Shown: positions 26,564 through 35,301 of the stretch, piece by piece
How positions within the stretch are numbered: the stretch's first letter is position 1
How the letters are laid out: each line of letters starts with the position of its first letter
From: Clostridium peptidivorans
GTDB taxonomy: Bacteria; Bacillota; Clostridia; Clostridiales; Clostridiaceae
DNA: 64,000 bases
Direction: 5' to 3'
Assembly (NCBI RefSeq): GCF_900205925.1
Contig: NZ_OAOD01000005.1
Span: forward strand, 62,001 to 126,000
Made by a program: the position numbers and the translations under genes
Notes under the pieces: model-generated
Seen by the model: the letters and a program-made list of their open reading frames with translations, nothing else
What the model was told of the DNA's origin: nothing
Database searches by the model: none

Positions 26564-27082
26564 ATGATGACTTTGAAAAGTTCTCATATATCAAAAGGAG
26601 GCCTACTCACAGCACTAGGTGTTTTATTAATATATTTAAGTACTATAATACCTATAAATAAGATTTTTATTTTAGGAATAGCCTCCTCCTTAACTCCTGT
26701 AGCTTTAATATCTACAAGTTTACAAAATGCTATAACTGTGTATATTGCTACTTCAATTATAAGTTTTTTATTATTAGGACTTAGAGGACAAGTGATTTTA
26801 TATATTATTTTCTTTGGAATCTATGGAATTGTAAAGTTTTTTATAGAAAGAATCAGAAATTCAAAATTAGAATGGTTTTTAAAATATCTATTTTTTAATT
26901 TGTGCTTATTTTTGTGTTATCTTTTATACAAATTCTTATTTTTAGGAGAAATTGATTTGACTAAAATTAAATTGCCTATTCCTCTTTTTATTATAGCTTT
27001 CGAAATAGCCTTCTATTTTTATGACTACGTTTTAACTTATACAATACATTATGTTAGGACTAAGCTTATGAAAAACTTCTAA
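26564..27082 (+). CDS. Hypothetical membrane protein, 172 residues
   Basis: I do not recognise the family with confidence. The protein has about five hydrophobic helices (LTALGVLLIYLSTIIPI; GIASSLTPVALIST; YIATSIISFLLLG; then two more in the C-terminal half) and a basic C-terminal end (YVRTKLMKNF). It is similar in look to DUF2232-like or small ECF S-component-like membrane proteins. It follows the J-domain gene by 31 bases and ends the CYTH-led cluster. AGGAGATG lies upstream of its ATG. Confidence 0.6.
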   Translation: MMTLKSSHISKGGLLTALGVLLIYLSTIIPINKIFILGIASSLTPVALISTSLQNAITVYIATSIISFLLLGLRGQVILYIIFFGIYGIVKFFIERIRNSKLEWFLKYLFFNLCLFLCYLLYKFLFLGEIDLTKIKLPIPLFIIAFEIAFYFYDYVLTYTIHYVRTKLMKNF

Positions 27083-27090
27083 AAAAACTG

Positions 27091-27118
27091 TTGACACATC
27101 TTAATAATTTGATATAAT
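27091..27118 (+). promoter_or_regulatory. Promoter of tRNA-Gln
   Basis: TTGACA (27091-27096), 16 bases, TATAAT (27113-27118). It is a near-consensus sigma-A promoter, as expected for a stable RNA gene. Confidence 0.85.
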
Positions 27119-27124
27119 AATAAA

Positions 27125-27144
27125 TGTCGACAATATAGTCGACA
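27125..27144. repeat. Inverted repeat at the predicted tRNA-Gln transcription start
   Basis: TGTCGAC-AATATA-GTCGACA: seven-base perfect arms around a six-base centre. It begins about seven bases after the -10 box, so it lies at the very 5' end of the transcript. It could be an operator or a 5' hairpin of the tRNA precursor. Confidence 0.6.
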
Positions 27145-27159
27145 AAAAAATAGATATAA

Positions 27160-27235
27160 TGCCCATTAGCCAAATGGTAAGGCACCTGCCTCTGGAGCAG
27201 GCATCCTGTTGGTTCGAGTCCAGCATGGGCAGCCA
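27160..27235 (+). tRNA. tRNA-Gln (CTG anticodon), CCA encoded
   Basis: The acceptor arms TGCCCAT and ATGGGCA pair perfectly, giving the U1-A72 pair typical of tRNA-Gln. The anticodon stem is CCTGC/GCAGG with loop CTCTGGA, so the anticodon is CTG. The T arm is GTTGG-TTCGAGT-CCAGC, and G73 with CCA is encoded. The precursor is short, from the upstream promoter to a hairpin terminator directly after the CCA. Confidence 0.92.
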
Positions 27236-27236
27236 T

Positions 27237-27270
27237 AAGAACTCTTGTTAATCAAGAGTTCTTCTTTTAT
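27237..27270 (+). terminator. Terminator of tRNA-Gln
   Basis: AAGAACTCTTG / CAAGAGTTCTT stem with a five-base loop, followed by CTTTTAT. Confidence 0.85.
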
Positions 27271-27283
27271 AGCTTTATGGGTA

Positions 27284-27310
27284 TTGACATTAAAACCTAA
27301 TTAGTATAAA
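27284..27310 (+). promoter_or_regulatory. Promoter of the T-box/leuS transcript
   Basis: TTGACA (27284-27289) followed after 15 bases by TATAAA (27305-27310). The spacing is slightly short; a one-base shift gives ATAAAA with 16. Confidence 0.6.
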
Positions 27311-27317
27311 ATTTAAT

Positions 27318-27560
27318 AAAATTTGATATTCAAAGGCTTTGAACAGGAGTAGTAATAATTTTATTACTTTTAGCGAGCTGTTGTGTGGTGCGAAACAGTA
27401 GTAATGAATTATGAACTCGCCTTGGGAGCTTATCTGTAGAAAAACAGATACGGTTATTCCGTTAAAATTTTAAGAGAAAGCTAATATTTAGCTTTAAATA
27501 GAGTGGTACCGCGGAGTTTATACCTTCGTCTCTTTTATTAAGAGACGAAGGTTTTTTATT
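27318..27560 (+). promoter_or_regulatory. T-box leader, leucine-specific, upstream of leuS
   Basis: Stem I carries the specifier context ATGAA-CTC-GCCTTGGGAG, with CTC as a Leu codon. The antiterminator core AGAGTGGTACCGCGGAG is at about 27500-27516 (full consensus; TGGT matches the A discriminator of tRNA-Leu). The competing terminator CCTTCGTCTCTT / AAGAGACGAAGG with TTTTTT is at 27523-27557. Uncharged tRNA-Leu should relieve termination and raise LeuRS. Confidence 0.93.
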
Positions 27561-27610
27561 TTTAAAAGTAATAAATATATAAAATATAAATTTAAAGGGA
27601 GCGATAATAT

Positions 27611-30046
27611 ATGGCTAACTACAGCACAAAGATTGATGAAAAATGGCAAAAAAAGTGGGAAGAAGCAAAACTATATAAATTTGATAGAAATAATCCTGGA
27701 AAAAAGCTTTACGTTCTTGAAATGTTTTCTTATCCTTCCGGAAGTAAGCTTCATGCAGGACACTGGTTTAACTATGGACCTGTAGATTCTTGGGCAAGAG
27801 TTAAGAAAATGCAAGGATATAACGTATTTCAACCTATGGGTTTTGATGCCTTTGGCCTTCCTGCAGAAAACTTCGCTATAAAAACAGGAATCCATCCTTA
27901 TGATTCTACTATGAAAAATATTGAAACCATGGAAAAACAATTGAAAGCAATGGGAGCAATGTTTAACTGGGAAAATGAAGTTATAACTTGTAATGAAGAT
28001 TATTATAAATGGACTCAATGGGTATTTTTAAAGTTATATGAAAAAGGTCTTGCTTATAGAAAAAAGGCCCCTGTTAATTGGTGCCCTAGCTGTAATACTG
28101 TACTTGCAAATGAGCAAGTTATAGACGGCAGTTGTGAAAGATGTAGTACAGAAGTTACAAAGAAGGACTTAACTCAATGGTTTTTAAAAATTACAGACTA
28201 CTCAGAAGAACTTTTAGAAAAACTTGATACTTTGGATTGGCCTGAAAAAACAAAATCCATGCAAAAACATTGGATTGGAAAATCTACAGGAGCTGAAGTT
28301 AGATTTAAAGTAGATAACTCCGATTTAGAATTTAATGTATTTACCACAAGAGCAGATACATTATACGGAGTAACTTATGTAGTTCTTGCTCCTGAAAATG
28401 AATTAGTAGATAAACTTACTGCAAGTGAATATAAAGAACAGGTAGAAGCATACAAAGACGAAACAAAGAAGCAATCTGATATAGAAAGACAATCTATAAC
28501 TAGAGAAAAAACTGGTGTATTTACTGGCGCTTATGCTATAAATCCTATCAACGGAAGAAAAGTTCCTATTTGGGTTGGAGATTATGTATTAAACACTTAT
28601 GGTACTGGTGCAGTTATGGCTGTTCCTGCTCATGATGAAAGAGATTTTGCCTTTGCATCTAAATATAATCTTCCTATCGAAAGAGTTATTGAAGGTGGAG
28701 AACTTCCATATACAGAATGTGGAAGCATGATAAATAGTGAAGAGTTTAATGGCATGAATTCAGATGAAGGCAGAAAGGCCATTGTTAAAAAACTAGAAGA
28801 TATTAATTTAGGTGCAGAAAAAATCAACTATAGATTAAGAGATTGGCTTATATCCCGTCAGAGATACTGGGGAGCACCTATTCCAATAGTATATTGCGAT
28901 AAGTGTGGAACTGTACCAGTGCCTGAAAGCCAGCTTCCAGTATCACTTCCATATGATGTTGAATTTGCACCGGATGGTAAATCTCCTCTCACTAAGTCAG
29001 AGGACTTTATAAATACTAGTTGCCCAATATGCGGTGGTCATGCAAAAAGGGAAGCAGATACTTTAGATACATTTGTATGTTCTTCTTGGTATTATTTAAG
29101 ATATGCAGATAACAAAAATACCAAAGAAGCTTTTAATTCTGAAATAATTAATGAAATACTACCTGTAGATAAATATGTAGGTGGCCCTGAACATGCTTGT
29201 ATGCATCTTTTATATGCTAGATTTATCACAAAGGCATTTAGAGATATGGGATATTTAAACTTTGATGAACCATTTACATCATTAACTCATCAAGGTCTTA
29301 TACTTGGACCTGACGGACAAAAGATGAGTAAGTCTAAGGGAAATACAATTTCACCTGATGATTATATAACTGAATTTGGTGCAGATGTATTTAGAATGTA
29401 CTTAATGTTTGGCTTTGACTATACTGAAGGTGGAGCATGGAGTGACGATGGAATTAAATCTATAGCAAGATTTGTAGACAGAGTTGAAAGAATACTAGCC
29501 GCTTCTAGAGAGTATATTAATAATCCTATAAATGATAAAAATATCATGGATAAATCTGAAAAGGAATTAAACTTTATAAGACACTCTACTATTAAATCTA
29601 TCACAGAAGATGTGGAAAAGATGCAGTTTAATACTTGTATAGCAAGACTTATGGAGTTTACAAATGCTTTATCTAAGTATTTAAATGAAGAAAGTAAGAA
29701 TTCTTCTTTCTTAAAAGAATGTATACTTGACTTTATAAGACTTATATCATCCTTTGCTCCTCACTTTGGAGAAGAGCAGTGGAATCTTTTCAGTATGAAT
29801 TTCTCTGTATTTAACGAATCATGGCCTAAATTTGATCCTAACGCTTTAATTAAAGATGAAATTGAAATAGCTATACAAATAAATGGAAAAATCAAAGCAA
29901 GAATAAATGTGCCTTCCAATTTAACTGAAGATGCTATTAAAGAAGCTGCACTTACTTGCGATGAAATTCAAAAAAATACAGAAGGAAAAAACATAATCAA
30001 AGTAATTGTTATAAAGGGCAAACTTGTAAATATAGTTGTAAAATAA
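27611..30046 (+). CDS. leuS: Leucyl-tRNA synthetase
   Basis: An 811-residue class I aminoacyl-tRNA synthetase. The HIGH-type motif is [12 protein letters not shown] near residue 43, and the KMSKS motif is [10 protein letters not shown] near 573. A zinc-like [14 protein letters not shown] segment lies near 157. The connective editing domain includes the ETADT-like segment [11 protein letters not shown] and the aspartate loop [15 protein letters not shown]. The length is normal for bacterial LeuRS. AAAGGGAG precedes the ATG. It is monocistronic, T-box controlled, and ends in a strong terminator. Confidence 0.98.
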   Translation: MANYSTKIDEKWQKKWEEAKLYKFDRNNPGKKLYVLEMFSYPSGSKLHAGHWFNYGPVDSWARVKKMQGYNVFQPMGFDAFGLPAENFAIKTGIHPYDSTMKNIETMEKQLKAMGAMFNWENEVITCNEDYYKWTQWVFLKLYEKGLAYRKKAPVNWCPSCNTVLANEQVIDGSCERCSTEVTKKDLTQWFLKITDYSEELLEKLDTLDWPEKTKSMQKHWIGKSTGAEVRFKVDNSDLEFNVFTTRADTLYGVTYVVLAPENELVDKLTASEYKEQVEAYKDETKKQSDIERQSITREKTGVFTGAYAINPINGRKVPIWVGDYVLNTYGTGAVMAVPAHDERDFAFASKYNLPIERVIEGGELPYTECGSMINSEEFNGMNSDEGRKAIVKKLEDINLGAEKINYRLRDWLISRQRYWGAPIPIVYCDKCGTVPVPESQLPVSLPYDVEFAPDGKSPLTKSEDFINTSCPICGGHAKREADTLDTFVCSSWYYLRYADNKNTKEAFNSEIINEILPVDKYVGGPEHACMHLLYARFITKAFRDMGYLNFDEPFTSLTHQGLILGPDGQKMSKSKGNTISPDDYITEFGADVFRMYLMFGFDYTEGGAWSDDGIKSIARFVDRVERILAASREYINNPINDKNIMDKSEKELNFIRHSTIKSITEDVEKMQFNTCIARLMEFTNALSKYLNEESKNSSFLKECILDFIRLISSFAPHFGEEQWNLFSMNFSVFNESWPKFDPNALIKDEIEIAIQINGKIKARINVPSNLTEDAIKEAALTCDEIQKNTEGKNIIKVIVIKGKLVNIVVK

Positions 30047-30053
30047 TACAAAT

Positions 30054-30085
30054 AAAAATCCTGCTAAAATTTTAGCAGGATTTTT
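30054..30085. terminator. Bidirectional terminator between leuS and the alarmone synthetase gene
   Basis: AAAAATCCTGCTAAAA / TTTTAGCAGGATTTTT, a perfect 16-bp dyad between convergent genes. Confidence 0.9.
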
Positions 30086-30872
30086 ATTTATATATATCTA
30101 ATGTTTTTTCTGTAGCATTTAATAATTTATTTAATTCAGATACTTCTCCTTCTTCAACAAGCTTATTTAGTTGAACTTGATATCTAGTAGATTCTGAAGT
30201 TTTACCTAGCGAAGATAGCATTAGGATATTATCCATAATATCTGATACTATGTTAGATTTTACTTCAAATATCTTCTGAGCATCCTTTATTTCATCCTTT
30301 ATTTCAAGCATCCTTTGATCTAGTTGAAAAGCTGCATCCGCTGCAACCTTAAGTTTATTTCTTATTTCCTTAGGTATATCATGCTTATACTTATAATTTA
30401 ATGAATGTTCAATAGTGGCCCAAAAGTTCATGGCTAAAGTTCTTATTTGAAATTCTGCCAAAATATCCTTTGTTCCATCTGCCATATTAACGGGATATTT
30501 TACAATAACATGATAACTTCTGTATCCACTGCCCTTTACATTAGTAACATAATCCTTTTCATACATGATTCTCATATCGCTTCTTTGACGTATGAGACCT
30601 ACTACCTTTTCTATATCATCTACAAATTGGCACATTACTCTAATTCCCGATATATCCTCCATCTCATACTCTATCTTGTCTAAGGGTATATCAAATTTAT
30701 TTGCCTTTTCAAAAATACTTGATAATTCTTTAACTCTTCCTGTTACAAATTCTATGGGAGAATATTCATTTTTTCTTCTATATTCAGTTCTTATACTTCT
30801 AAATTTAATCTTTAGCTCTTCCACAGCCTGTTCATAAGGTATTAAAAAAGTTTTCCATTCCCTTATAGCCAT
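30084..30872 (-). CDS. Small alarmone synthetase, (p)ppGpp synthetase-only RelA/SpoT homologue
   Basis: A 262-residue protein with only the synthetase domain of RelA/SpoT. Visible motifs are RVKELSSIFEKANKF, MEDISGIRVMCQFVDDIEKV, YVTNVKGSGYRSYHVIVKYP and EFQIRTLAMNFWATIEHSLN, the last carrying the catalytic Glu. There is no HD hydrolase, TGS or ACT domain. The length and tail match the RelQ (YjbM) type more than RelP. It should make (p)ppGpp or pGpp from GTP/GDP and ATP under stress. It is monocistronic, with AAGGTGG before the ATG. Confidence 0.9.
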   Translation of the reverse strand: MAIREWKTFLIPYEQAVEELKIKFRSIRTEYRRKNEYSPIEFVTGRVKELSSIFEKANKFDIPLDKIEYEMEDISGIRVMCQFVDDIEKVVGLIRQRSDMRIMYEKDYVTNVKGSGYRSYHVIVKYPVNMADGTKDILAEFQIRTLAMNFWATIEHSLNYKYKHDIPKEIRNKLKVAADAAFQLDQRMLEIKDEIKDAQKIFEVKSNIVSDIMDNILMLSSLGKTSESTRYQVQLNKLVEEGEVSELNKLLNATEKTLDIYK

Positions 30873-31003
30873 ATGAACGCCACCTTTCTTTTGATTCTTC
30901 TATAATTATACTACACTAAATTTTAAATTCACAAACCACTTCTAAATATTTTTGATATAATAATATAAGTACCACAAAAATATTTGGTTAAATGGTGATT
31001 AAA

Positions 31004-31411
31004 ATGAGCAATAAAATTTTTTCAGATTTACATAACTTAGGTTTTGATAATTTAAACAATATGAATATATATAAAAAAGATGATAATAATTCAATTGTAG
31101 AGGATAAAAAAAAGGAAGTCAACAAATTATCCCATATCTACGAAAAAGAAGTAACTTGTCCTGTTTGCAATAATGTGCTTAAAGTTAAGGCTGTAAAATC
31201 TTCTTCCTACAGGTTTGCTTCAAAAGATTCTGATCTTTTTATGAGATTTGGTATTATAAATCCGTATTTTTATGATGTATGGATTTGTGATAATTGCGGA
31301 TATGCATCATTAAAAAATGACTCCTCCTTTGATGTGAATAATTATGAATCCCAAGGTAAAAACATTAGTTTTTTTCAAAACTTTTTAAAAAAAGCTAAAG
31401 GCATAAGATAA
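31004..31411 (+). CDS. DUF2225 family protein, short form
   Basis: A 135-residue protein with the N-terminal half of DUF2225. It shows a CPVC knuckle (EKEVTCPVCNNVLKVKAVKS) near residue 48 and a second CDNC knuckle in FYDVWICDNCGYAS near 98, which probably bind zinc. Full members continue for about 100 residues with TPR-like helices; here the protein ends soon after the second knuckle with FFQNFLKKAKGIR. The ATG at 31004 lies four to five bases after GGTGAT; an ATG at 30992 has no good RBS. No frameshift is obvious in the sequence before the terminator. The function is unknown. Confidence 0.72.
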   Translation: MSNKIFSDLHNLGFDNLNNMNIYKKDDNNSIVEDKKKEVNKLSHIYEKEVTCPVCNNVLKVKAVKSSSYRFASKDSDLFMRFGIINPYFYDVWICDNCGYASLKNDSSFDVNNYESQGKNISFFQNFLKKAKGIR

Positions 31412-31426
31412 ATACTATCTTATGCC
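31400..31426. terminator. Terminator hairpin overlapping the DUF2225 stop codon
   Basis: GGCATAAGATA / TATCTTATGCC with a five-base loop. The stem begins inside the last codons of the DUF2225 gene and lies directly downstream of the convergent CoA-disulfide reductase gene. Confidence 0.75.
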
Positions 31427-31435
31427 CACTAATTA

Positions 31436-33946
31436 TTATATGAATAAATTTACATTTGAATCTTCAGCTTCTCCTAAGTAATATCCTACTCCACCTATCT
31501 TAACACCATCTATAAGTTCCTCATGTTTTATTCCCATAACATCCATAGACATTTGACATGCTACTATTTCTATTCCACTATCTATAGCTGCCTGAATTAA
31601 CTCTTCTAAGGAACTTACATTTTTGTTTTTCATAACATTTCTTATCATTTTAGCACCCACGCCCATCATGTTCATGTTGGAAAGTTTTAATCGTCTACTT
31701 CCTCTTGGCATCATCATTCCAAACATCTTATCCATAAATCCCTTTGCTACAGATACTTTCTCATGCTTTCTTAGTATATTTAGTCCCCAGAAAGTAAAGA
31801 ACATAGTAACCTTTTTACCCATAGCAACGGCTCCATTAGCTATTATAAAGGATGCAATAGCCTTATCTAAATCTCCACTAAATACAACCAAAGTCTTGTT
31901 ATCCTTAGATGGGATAGTTATATTCTCTGCTCTACTAACTGCATTTTCATTAGTACCTTTTCTAATTACTGCTGTAACTATTCCTTTATCCTTTTTAACA
32001 TCTAAAAGTGTATTATTTGTTCTTTGACACCAAGATTTAATATCCACATAGAAACCTGGATCAGATGCCTTGGCTTTTAATACTTCTCCTTCTTCCATGA
32101 CACCTATAGTTGCATTTACCTGCATTAGTGGTCCAGGACAACTAAGTCCGCATATATCTATTTCCTTAGTTATTTCTGCTTTTTCCTGTGGGTAATTTAC
32201 TGCTTTATTTTGAGACATATCCACATTATCCACATCCTTATTTATATTATCTTGGTGTATATGGGTATTATTTTCAAAATTATTTTCATCTACATTATCA
32301 GGTTTAAATCTAAGCATTTCATAGGTTTTATATCCACCTGATATATTTTTTACATTGAATCCATGAGCCTTTAGTATTCTTGCTGCAATATATCCTCTAA
32401 GTCCAACTCTACAATATACCCATATTTCCTTATTTTTATCTAATTTATCTAAGTTTTCTCTTATGATATCTACAGGCAAATTTATAGAATCCTTCATATT
32501 ACCACTATTAAATTCAATAGTTGAAGATACATCAACTAAAGTAACTTTTTGTTTATCCCTGCTATCCACATCAAAAGGTGATACTACTTCTACTTTTCCT
32601 GTAAGTATATTTTCTGCTACAAAACCTGCCATATTTACTGGATCCTTTGCTGAAGAATATGGTGGCGCATAGGCAAGTTCTAGCTCTGCCAAATCATATA
32701 TAGTTCCATTAAGCCTTATAGCTGTAGCAATATCGTCAATTCTCTTATCTACTCCATTATATCCACAGGCTTGAGCTCCAAGTATTCTTCCCTCATCATT
32801 AAATATAAGCTTTATAGACATTGGTATAGCTCCTGGATAATAGGATGCATGAGATTGTGGATGAACATATATTGCTCTATATGGCACATTATATTTTTGT
32901 AGTGTTCTTTCATTGTTTCCAGTGCTTGCTGCAGTTAAATCAAACACCTTTATAATTGCAGTGCCTTGAGTTCCCTTAAAAGTTGACTTTATTCCAGAAA
33001 CATTATCTGCTGCTATTCTTCCTTGCTTGTTAGCAGGTCCTGCAAGAGCTATTGCTGATTTATTTTTATTTATAAAATCTACTATTTCTATAGCATCTCC
33101 CACAGCATACACATTTTCAATATTTGTTTGCATATTGTCATTTACTATTACATGCCCTTTAGGTCCTAATTCAATTCCACTATTCTTTAAAAAGCCAGTA
33201 TCTGGACTTACTCCTATGGCAAGTATTATCATATCAGCTTTTAATGTCTTTCCACTAGAAAGTACCACTGAAGTTCTTTCTCCATCTCTTTTAAAGGATT
33301 TTACTCCATCTCCAAGTACTAGTCCTACACCATTTTCTTGAAGCTCCCTTTCTGCATAAGCTACCATTTCAGAGTCAAAGGGCGAAAGTATGTGTGGAGC
33401 TGCTTCAACTAACACTGTTCTAACTCCTCTATGAGTTAAATTTTCTGCCATCTCAACTCCAATATATCCTCCACCTATAACCACTGCATTTTTAATACTA
33501 TTGGTATCTACATATTTCTTTATCTTATCTGTATCAGGAATATTTCTTAATGTAAATATTCTTTCGTTATCTATTCCTTCAATAGGTGGTTTTAAAGGTT
33601 TTGCTCCTGGTGAAAGTATTAAGCTATCATAAGTTTCTTCATACTCCTCTTTATCTTTACTTTTCACCTTAATTTTTTTATTTTTTGTATCTACCTCTAT
33701 AACTTCACTTTCTATCCTTATATCCATGTTAAATCTTGCAGACATAGCCTCTGGAGTTTGAACTATAAGTTTTTCTCTTTCCTTTATAGTTTCTCCAATA
33801 TGATATGGAAGTCCACAATTTGCAAAGGAAATATATTCTCCCTTTTCAAACATTATAATTTCTGCTTCTTCATCTAATCTTCTAAGTCTTGCTGCTGCAG
33901 ATGCTCCACCTGCAACTCCTCCAACTATTAAAACCTTCTTACTCAT
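31436..33946 (-). CDS. CoA-disulfide reductase fused to rhodanese, TusA and DsrE-like domains
   Basis: An 836-residue four-part sulfur-transfer protein. Residues 1-440 are a flavin-dependent CoA-disulfide/NADH oxidoreductase (VGGVAGGASAAARLRRL; redox Cys44 in SFANCGLPYH; VVIGGGYIGVEMAENL; VYAVGDAIEI). Residues about 455-545 are a rhodanese domain with the active loop YCRVGLRGYIAARIL. Residues about 590-665 are a TusA/SirA domain with the CPxP motif (CGLSCPGPLMQV). Residues about 680-836 are DsrE-like, with a conserved Cys in EIVACQMSMDVMG. Together they suggest reduction of CoA persulfide or polysulfide and passage of sulfane sulfur between Cys residues. It lies 18 bases after an ArsR gene that probably controls it. 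Confidence 0.9.
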   Translation of the reverse strand: MSKKVLIVGGVAGGASAAARLRRLDEEAEIIMFEKGEYISFANCGLPYHIGETIKEREKLIVQTPEAMSARFNMDIRIESEVIEVDTKNKKIKVKSKDKEEYEETYDSLILSPGAKPLKPPIEGIDNERIFTLRNIPDTDKIKKYVDTNSIKNAVVIGGGYIGVEMAENLTHRGVRTVLVEAAPHILSPFDSEMVAYAERELQENGVGLVLGDGVKSFKRDGERTSVVLSSGKTLKADMIILAIGVSPDTGFLKNSGIELGPKGHVIVNDNMQTNIENVYAVGDAIEIVDFINKNKSAIALAGPANKQGRIAADNVSGIKSTFKGTQGTAIIKVFDLTAASTGNNERTLQKYNVPYRAIYVHPQSHASYYPGAIPMSIKLIFNDEGRILGAQACGYNGVDKRIDDIATAIRLNGTIYDLAELELAYAPPYSSAKDPVNMAGFVAENILTGKVEVVSPFDVDSRDKQKVTLVDVSSTIEFNSGNMKDSINLPVDIIRENLDKLDKNKEIWVYCRVGLRGYIAARILKAHGFNVKNISGGYKTYEMLRFKPDNVDENNFENNTHIHQDNINKDVDNVDMSQNKAVNYPQEKAEITKEIDICGLSCPGPLMQVNATIGVMEEGEVLKAKASDPGFYVDIKSWCQRTNNTLLDVKKDKGIVTAVIRKGTNENAVSRAENITIPSKDNKTLVVFSGDLDKAIASFIIANGAVAMGKKVTMFFTFWGLNILRKHEKVSVAKGFMDKMFGMMMPRGSRRLKLSNMNMMGVGAKMIRNVMKNKNVSSLEELIQAAIDSGIEIVACQMSMDVMGIKHEELIDGVKIGGVGYYLGEAEDSNVNLFI

Positions 33947-33964
33947 AAAGCTCCTCCATAAAAA

Positions 33965-34249
33965 TTATTCTTTAAATAAAACTTTCACTAAATCCCGAAC
34001 TAAAGGATTTGCCACGGTATAATTTATCTCAAGTCCATTTCGTTCACCTTTTATTATTCCTAAACTTTTTAACTTTTGCAGATGTTGTGATATGGTAGAT
34101 TGAGGTGCATTTAAACAATTTTTCATATGTGTCACATTACAACCACCATTTTCCAAAAGCCCTTTTACTATACAAAGACGTATGGGGTGGGCTAGAGCCT
34201 TTAAAAGTTCTGCCTTCTCCTGAAATAATTCCTCGTTATAGCTATTCAT
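33965..34249 (-). CDS. ArsR family transcriptional repressor
   Basis: A 94-residue winged-helix repressor. The fold is clear: ELLKALAHPIRLCIVKGLLE, the recognition helix in NAPQSTISQHLQKLKSLGII, and the wing KGERNGLEINYTV. Three cysteines (RLCIV, GGCNV, KNCLN) lie around the helix where metal- or thiol-sensing ArsR proteins place their sensor residues. Sulfane sulfur or thiol stress is a likely signal given the downstream gene, but a metal cannot be excluded. It heads a two-gene operon with the CoA-disulfide reductase. Confidence 0.88.
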   Translation of the reverse strand: MNSYNEELFQEKAELLKALAHPIRLCIVKGLLENGGCNVTHMKNCLNAPQSTISQHLQKLKSLGIIKGERNGLEINYTVANPLVRDLVKVLFKE

Positions 34250-34276
34250 TTTTATACCCCCTATCGTTATATTTAT

Positions 34277-34305
34277 ATATTATGTTTTTACGATGTATTT
34301 GTCAA
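34277..34305 (-). promoter_or_regulatory. Promoter and possible operator of the arsR-CoA-disulfide reductase operon
   Basis: TTGACA (34305-34300), 17 bases, TAATAT (34282-34277). ATCGT and ACGAT half-sites at 34263-34267 and 34290-34294 flank the -10 box and could be the ArsR operator; the half-sites are short. Confidence 0.55.
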
Positions 34306-34312
34306 CAACTTA

Positions 34313-34342
34313 GCCAGTAAAAATCATAAAATTTTTACTGGC
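34313..34342. terminator. Hairpin at the end of the phosphoesterase operon
   Basis: GCCAGTAAAAAT / ATTTTTACTGGC with a six-base loop, overlapping the last codons of the leftward phosphoesterase gene. No long T run follows the stem, so its termination strength is uncertain. Confidence 0.6.
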
Positions 34343-35010
34343 TCAAAATTCAAATAATCACAAGAAGTTAAAATATACTCTACTTTATCTATCTTTCCCT
34401 GAAAATGACTTTCTTTATTGGCATTATGGATATGGCCATATATTACCTTTTCCACATTATACTCTTTAAATATTCCTAATAATCCTGGATCTACTGAATT
34501 ATTGCTTATTGGAGGATAATGTATCATTACTATAAACTTATCAAATCCACCTTTTTTAGCTGAATCTAAGGATAATTTAAGTCTTATAAGCTCTCTATCA
34601 TACACCTTTTTATCATGTTCTGTGAATTTATCAGTCTCAGGACAAATCCATCCTCTAGTACCACAAATAGCATACTCCTCATAAGAAAAGTAATTATTTT
34701 GTATAAATTTCATATCCTCATACATGCTATTTAACTTTGATATACTAGTCCACCAATAATCATGATTCCCCTTGATAAGCATCTTCTTTCCTGGAAGATT
34801 ATGTATCCACTCTAAGTCTATTTTACCATCTTCCATTTTCATAGACCAGGATATATCCCCTGCAATTAAAACTGTATCTTTATCATTTACCGTATCTAAC
34901 CAATTTTTCTTAATCTTTTCTTCATGATTAATCCACTTTTCTCCAAATATGCCCATTGGCTTATCTGCTTCAAAGGATAAATGTAAATCTGATATTGCAT
35001 ATAATGCCAT
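34324..35010 (-). CDS. Calcineurin-like metallophosphoesterase
   Basis: A 228-residue metallophosphoesterase. The metal-binding motifs are in order: ISDLHLSFE at the N terminus, AGDISWSMK near 50, KGNHDYWW near 78, MIHYPPIS near 165 and YGHIHN near 195. There is no signal peptide, so it is cytoplasmic. The substrate (nucleotide, phosphoprotein or nucleic acid) is unknown. It is the last gene of a three-gene run behind the FliK-like and FlhB-C-like genes, starting four bases after the latter. Confidence 0.9.
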   Translation of the reverse strand: MALYAISDLHLSFEADKPMGIFGEKWINHEEKIKKNWLDTVNDKDTVLIAGDISWSMKMEDGKIDLEWIHNLPGKKMLIKGNHDYWWTSISKLNSMYEDMKFIQNNYFSYEEYAICGTRGWICPETDKFTEHDKKVYDRELIRLKLSLDSAKKGGFDKFIVMIHYPPISNNSVDPGLLGIFKEYNVEKVIYGHIHNANKESHFQGKIDKVEYILTSCDYLNFEPVKIL

Positions 35011-35014
35011 AATC

Positions 35015-35281
35015 TCACCTTCCGTCTAATGTTCCATCTATATCCATTACATAAGCTATTACTTTAGCTACTACATCATAGAGCTCATAGGGAATAGATT
35101 CCCCTACATCTACATTAGTAAGTAAATTTGCAAGTTCTTCATCGTAAACCACAGGAACATTATTATCCTTTGCCTTTTCTAATATTTTATCCGCAACATA
35201 TCCCATACCCGCTGCCGTTACCACAGGTGCATCATAATTTTGTTCATATCTTAAGGCAGCAGCCTTTCTCTTTTTTTCCAT
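35015..35281 (-). CDS. FlhB C-terminal-domain-like protein
   Basis: An 88-residue stand-alone version of the cytoplasmic C-terminal domain of the flagellar export switch FlhB (EscU/YscU family). It shows AALRYEQNYDAPVVTAAGMG, where full FlhB would have the self-cleaving NPTH loop, followed by VPVVYDEELANLLTNVDVG and IPYELYDVVAKVIAYV. The NPTH loop is absent, as in other small FlhB-like (YlqH-type) proteins. The ATG at 35281 has GAGGTG six bases upstream. It is paired with a FliK-like gene, 20 bases downstream of it. Confidence 0.85.
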   Translation of the reverse strand: MEKKRKAAALRYEQNYDAPVVTAAGMGYVADKILEKAKDNNVPVVYDEELANLLTNVDVGESIPYELYDVVAKVIAYVMDIDGTLDGR

Positions 35282-35301
35282 ATCATTCACCTCAAAGTAA
35301 T

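Noticed and set aside
27091..27144. The TGTCGAC dyad as a LexA or known regulator box
   Set aside because: I cannot match it to a regulator motif I know with confidence, so it is reported only as an inverted repeat.
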